DNA of 64,000 bases, taken from positions 30,511,741 through 30,575,740 of the forward strand of contig CM041465.1 in the NCBI GenBank assembly GCA_023213395.1, written 5' to 3'. The position numbers and the translations under genes were made by a program. Positions within the stretch are counted from its first letter, which is position 1, and each line of letters starts with the position of its first letter. This stretch comes from Cycas panzhihuaensis. Taxonomy: Eukaryota; Cycadophyta. This document shows, piece after piece, positions 10,546-21,370 of this stretch. The notes below the pieces were generated by a model. That model was not told the origin of the DNA. It worked only from the letters and a program-made list of their open reading frames with translations, and did no database searches.

Positions 10546-11282
10546 ACCCCTTTATGCGCTTCTCACATTACAGCTTCCACTTCATGCTCCAAAACACATC
10601 ATCACAAAACTTAATCAGGTCCCAATTTATATATCATTCCTTGGATTAATTAGAATGGAAAAGCTTTCTTGATGAAACTTTGCCGCTCAACTCTATCCAA
10701 TCTAATTGATGATTGTTCTATGGATAGGCATTGCGCTACTCCTTTGTACCAACCTGGCATTGCTTCGATGGAAAAGAGTTTCGTATCTAGAAAATCATTG
10801 TGAATGTCAACAACTGGTTCTCCATCCACATTCTGAGACAACTGGTTAGGAACTATGAGCTTTTCCCCTTTCTTGACAATTATCTTAAAATTAAATTCTT
10901 GGAATAACATTGACTATTTGCCAATCCTCTCTTGCAAAATTGGTTTATTAATAAATAATGTTTAAATTTTTGTAGGGCATACACCATGCCTAAGCCTTCT
11001 CTCTTAGTCATTGAATAATTTTGTTTTGCTTTTGTTAGCTTCTGACTAGCAAAATATATGGTAAAATCCATACTGCCATCTCCAGGTTGAGCTAACACAT
11101 ATCCTATTGTGAATAGGGAAGCGTCTACATGTACATGAAATGGTTTCTCCCAATCGGGAACTACAAAATAGGAGCTTGTGCCATGCTTTTCTTAAGTAGA
11201 TTGAATGTTAACTATTGTTGTAATATCCATTGCCAAGTCATTTTCTTCTTCAACAGTGTCTTTAGAGGATTTGCTATTTGGG
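10546..11282 (-). pseudogene. pol: Element B, RNase H and start of integrase (left fragment), broken
   Basis: Minus-strand gypsy pol fragment. From 11282 downward it reads IANPLKTLLKKKMTW, a hydrophobic RNase H start, LAQPGDGSMDFTIYFASQKL, KREGLGMVYALQKF, QEFNFKIIVKKGEKL and then a degraded integrase zinc-domain start near 10560. The reading stops at the LTR of element A. It is the direct continuation of 22906-23640 (ending KEYAQ), separated by element C. The last five bases, TTGGG (11278-11282), are the target duplication of C. The rest of integrase and anything downstream lie left of the window. Confidence 0.8.
11278..11282. repeat. Target-site duplication of element C (left)
   Basis: TTGGG here and TTGGG at 22906-22910 flank an element that begins TGATCC and ends GGATCA. 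The duplicated bases fall within the element B pol reading, which is continuous once C is ignored. Confidence 0.9.
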
Positions 11283-12234
11283 TGATCCAAGAGGATCTAC
11301 CATATGTCTATTGGAGACAGAAAATGCCAGACATTGGCACAACTAAAAGAAATAGGGCCAAATGGTGTCAAACTAATATGAAATGTTATGGAAAAGAAGA
11401 AGACACATCCCACTACATGTGTGCAAAAGGTGGGGTTCAAAAAATATCATTTGATTAGATGGTAAGCCTTGTTTTACAGAAAATAGCTTCCACAACCAAC
11501 AGAAAAACAACAAATACATACTATTTTTAAATCAATGAAAACAGGGGCAAATGATATCCAAATGAGCTAAAATTTTGAGGGAGTAAAGGGGACATATGTA
11601 CCTATACATGTACCAAATTTGAGCTTAATTGGAGTTTGTTAGCCCTAGGTACCAAGCTACAACTTTTTGAAATTGTATGAATGCCACTTGGATAACATGC
11701 ATTTTGGTTGTTGGTGGTTGTACTTGCATGAATGCCACATGGTAAACATGCATTTTGGTTTTCTTTCTATAAATTGAGCCCTCTTGAGCTCATTTATAAT
11801 GTTGGTTCTTGTGTGTGAGAGACACTTGATTTGGGAGCAACATTGAGGTAGCACTTGAAAGGTGTTGGAGACCATAGAGGAGGCAAATTTCAGCACTTCA
11901 AGCATGCATTTTGGAGAGTGGGAGCTTCATTGAAGGAGTCTTGGGAAGTTGGAGGCCCCTTGTGGTATTATTGTATCATTTATTCATTGTAACTTGCCTA
12001 TTCTTTGCTAGTTGTTTTTTTCCACTATTAAATGGAGGTTTTTCTAGCTTAATAAAAGTATTATTCCTTTTACTTTGGAGTAATGACAAGTATGTATGAG
12101 TTGGTGTAGAGTATCCTTTTATGGGCTCACTCTTTTATTGATGTTATTGGGAATTGTACACTAACACCCTAGGATCTCAAGGAAAAAAGATTAGTAATTA
12201 ATTTCTTCCCCAATCACACTCCACTTTGGGATCA
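11283..12234 (+). repeat. 5' LTR of element C
   Basis: 952 bp from TGATCCAAGAGG to TTGGGATCA. A TATA box, CTATAAATT, is at 11767-11775 and a possible polyadenylation signal AATAAA at 12051-12056, consistent with U3-R-U5. It is similar throughout to 21948-22905 with scattered substitutions and a few indels. Confidence 0.92.
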
Positions 12235-12240
12235 TATTTT

Positions 12241-12253
12241 TGGTATCAAAGCC
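12241..12253 (+). other. Primer-binding site of element C (tRNA-iMet type)
   Basis: TGGTATCAAAGCC, six bases after the LTR end, matches the initiator-Met complement TGGTATCAGAGCC with one difference. Confidence 0.8.
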
Positions 12254-12369
12254 GGGTTATTTTTGTTCTAGGGACTCGAATGGTACAAACAATGAAAGGA
12301 TACTAAGAGAAAGGAGAAGCTTTTCTTGTGTTGCAATCACCAAGAAGACAAAGAAAGAATCCAAACACC

Positions 12370-12700
12370 ATGGCTGAAAAAGAAGATGGAGAAATCATAT
12401 TTGAGAGGCTTGAGAAGAACGTCGAAGTTTTGATGCAAATGATGACCCAACTTCTACCTCTAGTCAAGGGCAAAGGCAAAGAGAAGGAATTTGAAGGAGG
12501 ATCCATGAATGACCACAACCATGAAGAAGAAGAGGAGGAGACCTTAAAGCACTCATTTAAAGAAAGCAAGGGTACTTCATCTCATCAACCCTTCAAGGTG
12601 GAGGCAAAGTTGAACATTCCAACTTATGATGGAGAGGTAAATGTTGAAAAGTTGGACCATTGGTTTGATCAACTTGAAACCTACTTCACAATGCTTATAG
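12370..12700 (+). pseudogene. gag: gag of element C, 5' part, split by element D
   Basis: ATG 12370 opens a frame with MAEKEDGEIIFERLEKNVEV, a charged region and the typical gypsy capsid start IPTYDGEVNVEKLDHWFDQL. Element D inserted in codons following YFTM. The reading continues at 17798 (YSNAQKLSFARL in another frame), showing that a one-base indel also preceded the insertion site. Confidence 0.85.
12696..12700. repeat. Target-site duplication of element D (left)
   Basis: TATAG here and at 17793-17797 flank element D exactly at its TGTTGAG...CTCAACA termini. Confidence 0.93.
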
Positions 12701-12888
12701 TGTTGAGATTAGGTTTAGGAGACAGAAGACTGATGAGAGAATGTGATAATCTTTATTGAGAGAATGATGTCGTTAAATACATAGAGAATTGGTAACCGTT
12801 ATAACTTGACGGTTAACCAACCTATTAACTAAATAACTGACCGCTTATATTAAATACATAATTAGAGGTAAAACATTACCTCTCAACA
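12701..12888 (-). repeat. 3' LTR of element D (188 bp)
   Basis: TGTTGAGATTAGG to CCTCTCAACA on the plus strand. It differs from 17605-17792 at four positions, all C/T or G/A changes in CG contexts. The adjoining purine tract 12889-12898 (TAAGAGAGGG on the minus strand) includes the TAA stop of the RT frame. Confidence 0.95.
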
Positions 12889-12895
12889 CCCTCTC

Positions 12896-14377
12896 TTAAT
12901 GTTTTATCTCTCTCAAACCTATTTGGTCTCTCATAATTTGAAATCTTTCTTTTCCCAAGGATTTGGTCAGCAAGTTGGCAACTTGATCAAATGAAGGATA
13001 ATATTCTAAGTTGAGTTCCTTATTATGGACCTTCTCTTTGATAAAGTGATGCTGAACTTCAATGTGCTTGGTTCTGGCATGAAAGACTGGATTTTTGGTC
13101 AGTTTGATAGCACTTTGATTATCACAATATATGACTGTTGCTTTGTGCTGTGGTTGATTCAGATCGCTCAAAAGCTGTCGAAGCCACACTGCTTCACATG
13201 TTGCTGATATTGCTGCTTTATATTCTGCTTCTATTGACGAAAGAGCTACTATAGGCTGTTTTTTGCTGTTCCATGAAACTGGAGCTGACCCTAAGAAGAA
13301 ACAATAGTCACTAGTTGACTTTCTCTGGTCCTTGTCACCTGCCCAATATGAGTCACAAAATCCTGTAATGTTTGTTGATCCTCCTTTTAGATAAATCAAT
13401 TTTAGCTCTGCTGTTCCCTTTAGATACCTCAGTATCCTCCATGCTGCCTTCCAATGCCTTATTCTGGGTTCTTGCATATATCTGGATAAGAGTCCGACGG
13501 AATATAATATATCTGGCCTGGTAGCAGTGAGATATATCAGACTTCCAACCAGTTGTCTGTACAAAGTGAGATTGACGGCTTGTTCTTTTTCATCAGGAAC
13601 CAAATTGCAATTGATCTCCATAGGAGTGGCACAGGGATTGCAATTAGTCATTCCAAAATTTTCCAATAGATCTTTTATATACTTGGCTTGTGAAATTGAT
13701 ATATATTCGTTCTGTTGATTTACTTCCAATCCCAGATAATAGTTGAGGAGGCCAAGATCTGTCATCTCAAATTCTTTCTCCAACTGTTCCTTTATATTTG
13801 CAATTGATTTGTCATCATTTCCCGTCAATATCGTGTCATCTACATAGACAATAACAAGAGTAACCTGTTCATTCTCCTTTTTTATGTAGAGACTAGGGTC
13901 AGAGTTGCAACGTTGGAAACCATTGTTACACAGATGTTGATCTAATTTGGCATACCGGGCATGAGGAGCTTGCTTCAATCCATATAATGCCTTTTTTAAT
14001 TTGCATACCAAGTGTTCCTGCCCCTTTTTGATATAACCCTCAGGTTGTGTCATATTCACATCTTCTTCGAGATCACCGTTCAGAAAGGCACTCTTGACAT
14101 CCAATTGGAAAACCTTCCAATTGTACATTGCTGCTAGAGCTATTACTGTTCTTATTGTGTTTAATTTGGCCACAGGTGAGAAGGTCTTTTCGAAATCAAT
14201 TCCAGTTGTTTGAGTGTATCCTTTGGCCACTAGGCGAGCCTTATATTTTTCAATTTTTCCATTTGCTCTTTCCTTGATTTTGTATACCCATCTATAGTTA
14301 ACCACAAATTTACCTGGAGGAAGTTCTACTAACTCCCAAGTTTGATTTTTGTCAATTGTGCTTATTTCAGCATCCAT
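12896..14377 (-). CDS. pol: Copia reverse transcriptase-RNase H of element D, open frame of 493 aa
   Basis: Would synthesise and process element cDNA. From MDAEISTIDKNQTWELVELP the frame contains VNYRWVYKIK, KARLVAKGYTQ, FSPVAKLNTIR, QLDVKSAFLNGDL, KALYGLKQAP, the catalytic box YVDD (YVDDTILTGND), LGLEVNQ and GSLIYLTATRPDILYSVG. RNase H follows with CDSYWAGD, SSIEAEYKA, CDNQSAIKLTKNPVFHARTKH and a natural end at LREIKH. The segment is complete to its C-terminus. Upstream, TAA at 14411-14413 replaces the Gln seen in element E, so the native N-terminal part is cut off and this frame would need an internal start. The stop codon overlaps the polypurine tract. Confidence 0.9.
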   Translation of the reverse strand: MDAEISTIDKNQTWELVELPPGKFVVNYRWVYKIKERANGKIEKYKARLVAKGYTQTTGIDFEKTFSPVAKLNTIRTVIALAAMYNWKVFQLDVKSAFLNGDLEEDVNMTQPEGYIKKGQEHLVCKLKKALYGLKQAPHARYAKLDQHLCNNGFQRCNSDPSLYIKKENEQVTLVIVYVDDTILTGNDDKSIANIKEQLEKEFEMTDLGLLNYYLGLEVNQQNEYISISQAKYIKDLLENFGMTNCNPCATPMEINCNLVPDEKEQAVNLTLYRQLVGSLIYLTATRPDILYSVGLLSRYMQEPRIRHWKAAWRILRYLKGTAELKLIYLKGGSTNITGFCDSYWAGDKDQRKSTSDYCFFLGSAPVSWNSKKQPIVALSSIEAEYKAAISATCEAVWLRQLLSDLNQPQHKATVIYCDNQSAIKLTKNPVFHARTKHIEVQHHFIKEKVHNKELNLEYYPSFDQVANLLTKSLGKERFQIMRDQIGLREIKH

Positions 14378-14410
14378 TGCTTCCTTCCATTGAGATTGGT
14401 ACTGGGCTTC

Positions 14411-15690
14411 TTAGAACGATTGTGGTTCAACCTTTCCGACTAAGGCTTTGAGTTTTTGGCTTCTTGTTCTGTGATCCAATGTATTTCCTACATCTTCAAT
14501 GGTTTTAATAAACCATTGTGGTAGCTTTTTCTCATTTTGAAAACTTGATGCAGTGCATTGTGTTTTTTTCACATGGGTCTTCATGATATGAACAGGATGA
14601 GATCTCTTTTGTGGTGATGTCTGAGACTTCTTCTGCTGGAGTCTCCTTATTTGAATTATCTTCGTCAATGATTTCTATTGGAACTTGAGAATCCAAGCTT
14701 TTTTCATCAAAAACTACATCTCTACTGATGTATATTTTGTTTGTCTTAGGATCAATACATTTATAAGCTTTGGAATTTTTACTATATCCAATCATGATAC
14801 ATTCTATGCTTTTTGCATCTAATTTTGATCTATTTTTATCTGGTATGTGTACATAGGCTTGGTTGTCAAAAACTTTTAATGCACTGACATCAGGTTTTTT
14901 ACCTATCCATGCTTCTTCAGGTGTCATATCCTCCAGAACTTTGGTGGGGCTTCTGTTCACAAGATAGCAGTCAGATTCAACGCTTCGCCCAATAAGATTT
15001 GGGAACCTGTTTTTCATGCACCATGCTGCGAGCCATCTCCATCAAGGTTGGATTTTTCCTTTTAGCCACTCCATTTGATTGTGGAGTATAAGGCATAGTG
15101 ACTTGTCTCCGAATTCCATTTCTTTTGCAGAAAATCAGAAATTCATTGGAAATATATTCTCCTCCCCCATCATATCTAATACACTTGATTTTAGAACCAG
15201 ATTCAAGTTCAACCTCAGCCTTAAATTCTTCAAAGAATTCAAACACTTTTGATTTATTATGCAAAAAATACACCTAGACTTTCCTGGTGAAATCATCAAT
15301 AAATGTCAAAAAATACCTACAACCATTTATGGAAAGTGGTGTAAGTGGTCTGCAAAGATTTGTGTGGATCAATTCTAATTTATTTTGTGTTCTCCATTTA
15401 CTTTATTTGAATGGCAACCTGTGATGTTTCCCGAACTGACATGCTTTGCAGACAAAATTTTCAGAAGATATGTTAGGTAATCCAAGCACTATGTCATTTT
15501 TTTTCATTTTCCTTAAGGTTTCCAATGGAAGATGTCCATACTTCAAATGCCATAATTTATTATCAAAATTTGTAGCAGTACAAGCTTTTGGATATGGATG
15601 TAGGCATTGCAGATCTCGCAACAAGTTTATCTGCATCATTGTTCCTAATCCCTTTGGCAATAACTTCCCCATTATTTTTTGCATCCATTA
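14411..15690 (-). pseudogene. pol: Integrase of element D, broken
   Basis: Catalyses cDNA insertion in intact relatives. The zinc-binding pre-integrase part (15403-15684) has LWHLKYGHLPLETL and CKACQFGKHHRLPF. The core (14977-15273) has SDGGGEY-like [12 protein letters not shown], with the residue before D changed, and [15 protein letters not shown]. There the catalytic Glu of the usual NGVAERKN has become Lys. The 14532-15017 piece covers DMTPEEAWIGKKPDVSALKVF and the RT linker. Frames are broken near 15275 and 15000. Confidence 0.85.
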
Positions 15691-15721
15691 TCGAGCAGGC
15701 CATTTTCATCAAACACTATTC

Positions 15722-16033
15722 TCAACCCCTTTTACCGAGTTGTGAGATGCATAAGAGATTCATCTTAAGATCAGGAACCCATAGCACATTTCCAATTTTC
15801 TTTACATTGCCTTGAACATTAATGGAAATAATGCCTATTCCTTTGGTTTTTAAAGGATATTTGTCACCTAATTCGATTGACTTATGGATATCATAAGGTT
15901 TCAGATTTTCAAACCAGTCATGACGACTTGTCATGTGTCGGGATGCTCTTGAATGAATAAACCAAGTGTCAGTTTCTTTTAGACCTGCTGACAAGGCAAC
16001 TATGAAGGCAGTTTCTTCTTCATCTTCTTTCAC
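15722..16033 (-). pseudogene. Protease of element D with lost active site
   Basis: Frame reads WFIHSRASRHMTSRH where copia proteases have W-x-IDSGASRHMT. The catalytic Asp is His and the following Gly is Arg. The surroundings (LWVPDLKMNLLCISQL) are well kept. The corresponding site of element E reads DLGAF. As written, the protein could not act as an aspartic protease. Confidence 0.8.
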
Positions 16034-16945
16034 TTATTCTTTGTTGTAGTTGCCCACATGTCTTTTCCCTCTCTGAATGTCCAATCTCCTCTGAGAACAT
16101 TGATATGGGTAGTGACCGCCCTGTCCACAATGATAACATATTTCAAACATTCTGCAGGTACCGGCAAGGTGTCCAGGTCTGCCACAATTGAAGCATATCT
16201 TGGAATCATGACTTCTTCCGCATCCTCTATTATCCGGATACCGTCCACGACCAGGAGTTCTAGAATCTGGGGTTCGACCTCTTCCTCGTGATTGATTTCG
16301 TCCTCGAGGTCCCAGATTTAATCTGGAAGCGAATGCATCTTTCAGTTATGCTAAATCTTCATATCGTCTGTTTCTTTGTTCTTGTCTAAGTAATATTCCT
16401 GTTAGTTCATCAAGAGTCATTGTATCAATTTGATTGTTGTTCGTAATTGTGTTGATAGTTATGTCAAAGGTCTTGGGTAGTTTGCTGGCAACCATATGAA
16501 CAAGTTCTGAATCGATGCAATTTCTCCAAAGACTCATTAGATCATTTCTAAGAGAAGTTACTTTATGTATAAATTACATCCTTTGTTTCATGATCTCTCA
16601 TGTACAATTTATATAATTCTTCTTTCAAGACAAATATTCGGGCCTTATTCTTTTGACCAAATAAATTTTCAAAACATTTCCAAATGCTTGGAGTAGAAGT
16701 TAATTTCTCAACATACACCAACAAGGAATCAACTACAGAGAGTTTGAGAATAATAACACCCGCATTATCCCTTTCTAACCAGCTAGATAAAGCAGCACTA
16801 GCATCATCTGGTCTGGCTTCAACCCTAAGAGCAATATTCCAAGCTTTTCGGCCCTAAGAAGGGTCTCAATTTTAATTTTCCATATATGATAGTTTCCTTC
16901 TGTGAGTTTGTCTTGTTCTGATAGACCAAACAAGGGTGAGGCCAT
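16034..16945 (-). pseudogene. gag: gag of element D, broken
   Basis: ATG (complement of 16943-16945) starts MASPLFGLSEQDKLTEGNYHIWK, the usual copia N-terminus with the N-Y-x-x-W pattern. A frameshift follows near 16860. Further pieces contain LPKTFDITINTI and DELTGILLRQEQRNRRY (16346-16537). Two CX2CX4HX4C knuckles lie between about 16110 and 16195 but are out of frame with each other. Element E carries both knuckles in one frame. Confidence 0.82.
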
Positions 16946-17592
16946 GATTAACAGTATAAAATAATTTTGGACAAGATTGATCGGCATAACCGCATTTGGA
17001 TTTCCGTACAAAACCTAAGTGTATGGACTAGGGCAAGTAATACCTCAAAAGGAGCATTTTTCAATCACCTATCAAGATCTGAAGGTGGTTTTGTGAAATC
17101 TGTTCTCAGATGAGAGAAATCTGTCTTCGAATGAAAACGTGGGCAGCTAGGGTTTTTGATATTTTCTTAAAAATCTTCAAGAAAAAGGCACGAAATCTGT
17201 TTGAACTTGAAAGCAATCAGTTTGAAATGAAGATTTAGAGATATTAAGTCCAGAAATACCCGGATTTATGCCCAGATTTAAGAGAAATTTGAGTTTCCTT
17301 TTCAAACCCTCAAGGATCGGTAATCACCGATTTGGCCCCAAATGGCTCCTGCTATTTCGATGCAAAAGAGAAAGTTGCTAAGCACCTCGAGGTCTACTTG
17401 CACGTCAATTTTCTTCTTAATCCGACCACTTTGAAATTTTCTTGTCCGTACGGTTCCTTACGAGTCCGTACACAGTCATTAAATGCCTCGATCAGTGCAT
17501 GGAGAGCCTCCTTAACTTGTCTCTTGAAGACCTTTGACCTTTTCATAGAACAACGTTCTTTTCCTTCAGGACAAGTAGTTAAGCCTGAACCT
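16946..17592 (-). other. Leader of element D
   Basis: Untranslated region between primer site and gag. It carries palindromic CCGTACGG-like motifs around 17450-17475 and aligns with the leader of element E. No coding sequence was recognised. Confidence 0.7.
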
Positions 17593-17604
17593 GCTCTGAT
17601 ACCA
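17593..17604 (-). other. Primer-binding site of element D (tRNA-iMet)
   Basis: TGGTATCAGAGC on the minus strand, directly abutting the 5' LTR without spacer. Confidence 0.93.
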
Positions 17605-17792
17605 TGTTGAGATTAGGTTTAGGAGACAGAAGACTGATGAGAGAACGTGATAATCTTTATTGAGAGAATGATGTCATTAAATACATAGAGAATTGGTAAC
17701 TGTTATAACTTGACGGTTAACCAACCTATTAACTAAATAACTGACTGCTTATATTAAATACATAATTAGAGGTAAAACATTACCTCTCAACA
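17605..17792 (-). repeat. 5' LTR of element D (188 bp)
   Basis: Same length and ends as 12701-12888. An AATAAA-type signal on the minus strand (CTCAATAAAGAT) lies at its middle, as in the E LTR. Followed by the second TATAG duplication (17793-17797). Confidence 0.95.
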
Positions 17793-17797
17793 TATAG

Positions 17798-18821
17798 TAA
17801 TGCTCAAAAGCTTTCATTTGCTAGGCTCAAGTTGTGCAAACATGCATTGACATGGTGGAATGCATATTTGAAGACTCATGATGTATCTTCTTTTTCTTGG
17901 ATGGATTTTAAGAAAGTAATAAAGAAGCAATATTACCCCATAGGTCATGAGGAAGACCAATGGGTCACTTGGCAATATTTACGCCAAGGGAGAGGTGTAT
18001 GTGTCCAAGATTATACTTCTTTATTTTTCAAGCATGGCATGTTACTTGGTATTAATATGGGTGAACATAGCACTCTTATGAAATTCCTTGGAGGATTACA
18101 TGATTACATAAGGAAGGAACTAAGGCTGTTTAAGGTTCAACCCATTGGAGAAGCAAGTAAAATGGCTATTGCAATAGAAAGTAAAAGCAAGAAACCTACA
18201 TTCATGTCTAAAGATTCTACTTTTACTTCTAATAAGCATGAAAAGCATCCTAAATTACACTCATTTAAAAGGCAAGAAGAAAAGAAGAAAAGAATTAATT
18301 TTGTTCAAAGTTCTAACTATTGTGAGCATTGTGATATTAGTGGTCATGTTGCAGCAAAGTGTTGGAAGTTGCATCTAGAGCTAAAGCCAAAGCATATTAA
18401 GGACATGGAATTAAGAAAAAAGGAAAAAGGGAAAGCACTACTTTATGAGGTGGAGTTTCAAAGTGGAGGAGAAGAAGAGAAGGTTACTCTACTTATAAAT
18501 TATGCAGATGATGCTATAAGGGAGGAATTATTTCACTTGAAGCTTCGAGTAGGAAATAATGCTATTGGTGCTATTATAGATCCAGGGAGCCAAAAGAATT
18601 TGATTTCAGAAAATTTGGTGAAGAGCCTTGGGTTAGTAACTACTTCTCACCCTCACCCATATCCTCTTGGTTTGATCCATAAAGATGTGGAAATGCAAAT
18701 ATCAAAGCAATGTACACTTAAATTTTCCATCACTAATATTTTTATTGGTGAAGTGATATATGATGTAGTACCATTAGATGTCTGCCATGTTGTACTTGGG
18801 AGTCCCTACTTATGGGATTGA
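17798..18821 (+). pseudogene. gag: gag 3' part and protease of element C
   Basis: Open from 17832 to 18821 (and readable from 17798). The capsid continuation has HALTWWNAYL, SWMDFKKVIKKQYYP and FLGGLHDYIRKEL. One zinc knuckle CEHCDISGHVAAKC is near 18320. The protease has IIDPGSQKNLISENLVKSLGL near 18575 (D-P-G, an altered D-S/T-G) and VVLGSPYLWD at the end. Gag and protease are fused in one frame, as in many plant gypsy elements. The first part of gag lies at 12370-12700 beyond element D. Confidence 0.85.
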
Positions 18822-19827
18822 GATACACTCTTCTATTGAAGGGAGAGAAAGTACCGGTTGATGAAGGACAACAAGGGCTTCTTCATAAAGGCTACAAAGA
18901 AGCACTTAGACAAGATGACATTAATTTCAGCCACTCAAGCAAAAAGGATGATCAATGCATGTGGCAAATTTATCATCTTAATGGTAAGGAGCAAAGAAGA
19001 GCCAAGAGATGAAGGAGGCCCTTTTATTCACACTCTTCTTGTATCACCTCAAATTGAGGAATTGAAGACGACAAGGTATGACATTCTATTTCAGCATGTT
19101 GATGGGCTATCGCGAAAGAGAGATAGAGCATGAAATCACTCTTGTAGGAGATGCACCATTGCCTAATGTTGCTTTGTATAGGCACTCCATTATAGAGAAT
19201 AATGAGATAAAGAGGCAAGTTGAGGAGTTGCTTGAGCAAGGGGTCATAACATCTTTATGTTCACCTTGTGGGTCACCAATTGTTTTGGTGCCTAAGAAGG
19301 ATGGAGGTTGGGGAATGTGTGTAGACTTTCGTGCTTTGAATAAAATCACAATTAAAAATCACTATCCCTTGCCTCGCATAGATGATTTACTTGATGAAAT
19401 TCAGCATGCTTGCTATTTTATTAAGTTGTATTTGAAAAGTGGTTATCACAAAGTTAGGGCCAAAGAGGACACATGGAAGACGGCTTTCAAAATAAAGCAA
19501 GGACTCTTTGAATGGATGGTTATGCCTTTTAGATTGTGTAATGCTCCTACAACATTCATGAGGCTAATGAATGAAGTGTTAAGGCCTTACTTGGATAATT
19601 TTGTTATTGTCTATCTTGATGACATTTTGATTTTTAGCAACACATGGGAGGAACATTTACAGCACATAGAAGAGGTTTTGAAGACTTTGGCTAAGCATCA
19701 TTTGAAACTTAATGTGAAGAAATGTGAATTTGGCAAGGAGAACTTAGTCTTCTTAGGCTTTTGTGGTTGGAGGAGGAAAGTTAAGCATCGACCCACTCAA
19801 GACCCAAGCCATCCTCAAATGGCCTAG
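18822..19827 (+). pseudogene. pol: Reverse transcriptase of element C, broken
   Basis: The pre-RT segment 18858-19133 is in a different frame from the RT frame 19078-19827. The latter shows [88 protein letters not shown] and the catalytic YLDD in VIVYLDDILIFSNTW. A frameshift near 19760 moves the reading to the RNase H frame. Asp of the usual FSKIDLKSGYH is replaced (FIKLYLKSGYH), so one catalytic-region residue is also lost. Confidence 0.87.
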
Positions 19828-21370
19828 GCCAACAAACACCACAGAGGTGAGAAGTTTTTTAGGAGCTTGTCAATACTTGAGAAAGTTTATTCTTCATTTC
19901 TCACAAGTTGTAGCACCTCTACATAGATTGACAAAAGTTAGTAAAAAGTTTACTTGGGGTTCTAAGGAGGAAGAAGCTTTTCTTCTTTTAAAGAAGAAAA
20001 TTTGTGAAGCACTGGTTTTGGCAATGTCAAATTTGCAAAGGCCTTTTGAAGTAGAAGCTGATGCAAGTGGAAATGTGATGGGAGTTGTTCTTATTCAAGA
20101 TGGGAAGCCTATTGCTTACCATTCAGAAGTCTTCACCCCTCAAGTGAAAAACTACCCAACATATGATCGGGAAATGTTCGTACTACATCAAGCATGTAAG
20201 CATTGGAGGTCCTACTTACTTGGAAAAGAGGTTGTAGTTCATACCGATCATAAGCCTCTTCAATTTTTGCAAACCCAACGTAAATTACAATAAGCAAGAC
20301 ACATGAAGTGGATGAGTTATTTACAACAATTCAATATTGTAATTAAGTACAAAAAGGGATCTACTAACAAAATTGCTGATATGTTATCTAGACCACCTTG
20401 TTCCACTTCTTCTACTTTTATTTGTAGTTCTCTTATGAGTTTGCAGGTGGATCCAATGCATCATGAAGAGTACAAAGAGTTGTACCAGGAAGATGAAGCC
20501 TTAAAGGAAGAATTGGAGAACCTAGCGAAAGGAAGACCTTCCCAACTTGCTTGGAAGGATGGTCTACTTTTCAAAGGGGAGCAATTCTATGTTCCATCAA
20601 AAGGAGACAAGATCAAGTGGCTTAGAGAAGCCCATACTTCTAAAGTAACTGGTCACTTTGGTGTAGAGAAGACTTTAGCTAACTTGAGAAGATATGTTGT
20701 ATGGCCAAAGATGCAAAATGATGTAAGCAAATATGTAAAAGGATGTGTAATGTGTAATACTTCTAAGCCTTCTTCTAGAAAATTAGGATTGTATACACCA
20801 CTATCTATTCCTACTAGGCCTTGGGAAAGTATCTCCATAGATTTCTTAGGGGGACTTCCCATGACTAGGAAGGGACATGACTATCTCTCTATTGTTGTAG
20901 ATAGGTTCAACAAGATGATATGTTTAATACCTTGTAAGAAGACAATCACAGGAACATGGGCAACTAAGTTGTTCTTTGAGCATGTATGGAGGAATTTTGG
21001 CTTTCCTTCTTCCATCATTTCAGATCGCGACACTCGATTCCTTTCATCATTTTGGAAGACACTATAGGAGATGATGGACACCAAATTGAAGAGAAGTACA
21101 ACTTTTCATCCTCAAACAGATGGACAAGCCGAAGTAGCGAATAGAACTTTGGTACATTTGTTGAGGGTATACAATTTGAAGCATCCAAAGACTTGGGATG
21201 AATCATTGGCTTTTCTACAATTTGCATTTAATAAGGCAATGCATGCATCACACTCTAAAGTGCCTTTTGAAGTTTGTTTGGGATACTTGCCTCAAAGTCC
21301 ATTTGACTTAGAGTTTTCCATGCAAGTTAAGGATCTGCCAAAGAGAAGGAGGGGCATGACAAGGCTTTAA
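19763..21370 (+). pseudogene. pol: RNase H and integrase of element C, two in-frame stops
   Basis: One frame broken only by TAA 20291-20293 and TAG 21065-21067. RNase H: FEVEADASGNVMGVVL, YDREMFVLHQACKHW, VVHTDHKPLQFL. Integrase: HTSKVTGHFGVEKT ... CVMCNTSK for zinc binding, then core residues D in SIDFLGGLP, D in SDRDTRF and E in TDGQAEVANR, so the catalytic triad is present. The frame ends near 21370 with a shift before the C-terminal part. Confidence 0.88.

Larger units (their letters stand above)
12701..17792 (-). mobile_element. Element D: complete Ty1/copia retrotransposon inserted in element C
   Basis: Integrase precedes reverse transcriptase, as in copia. It has 188-bp LTRs at both ends, a primer site beside the right LTR, a polypurine tract beside the left LTR and a 5-bp target duplication. 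Element E (42384-47484) is its sister in the opposite orientation. The two LTRs differ at only four positions by my count, the least of any pair in the window, so it is the youngest complete insertion. Gag, protease and integrase are broken; the RT-RNase H frame is intact. Confidence 0.95.
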
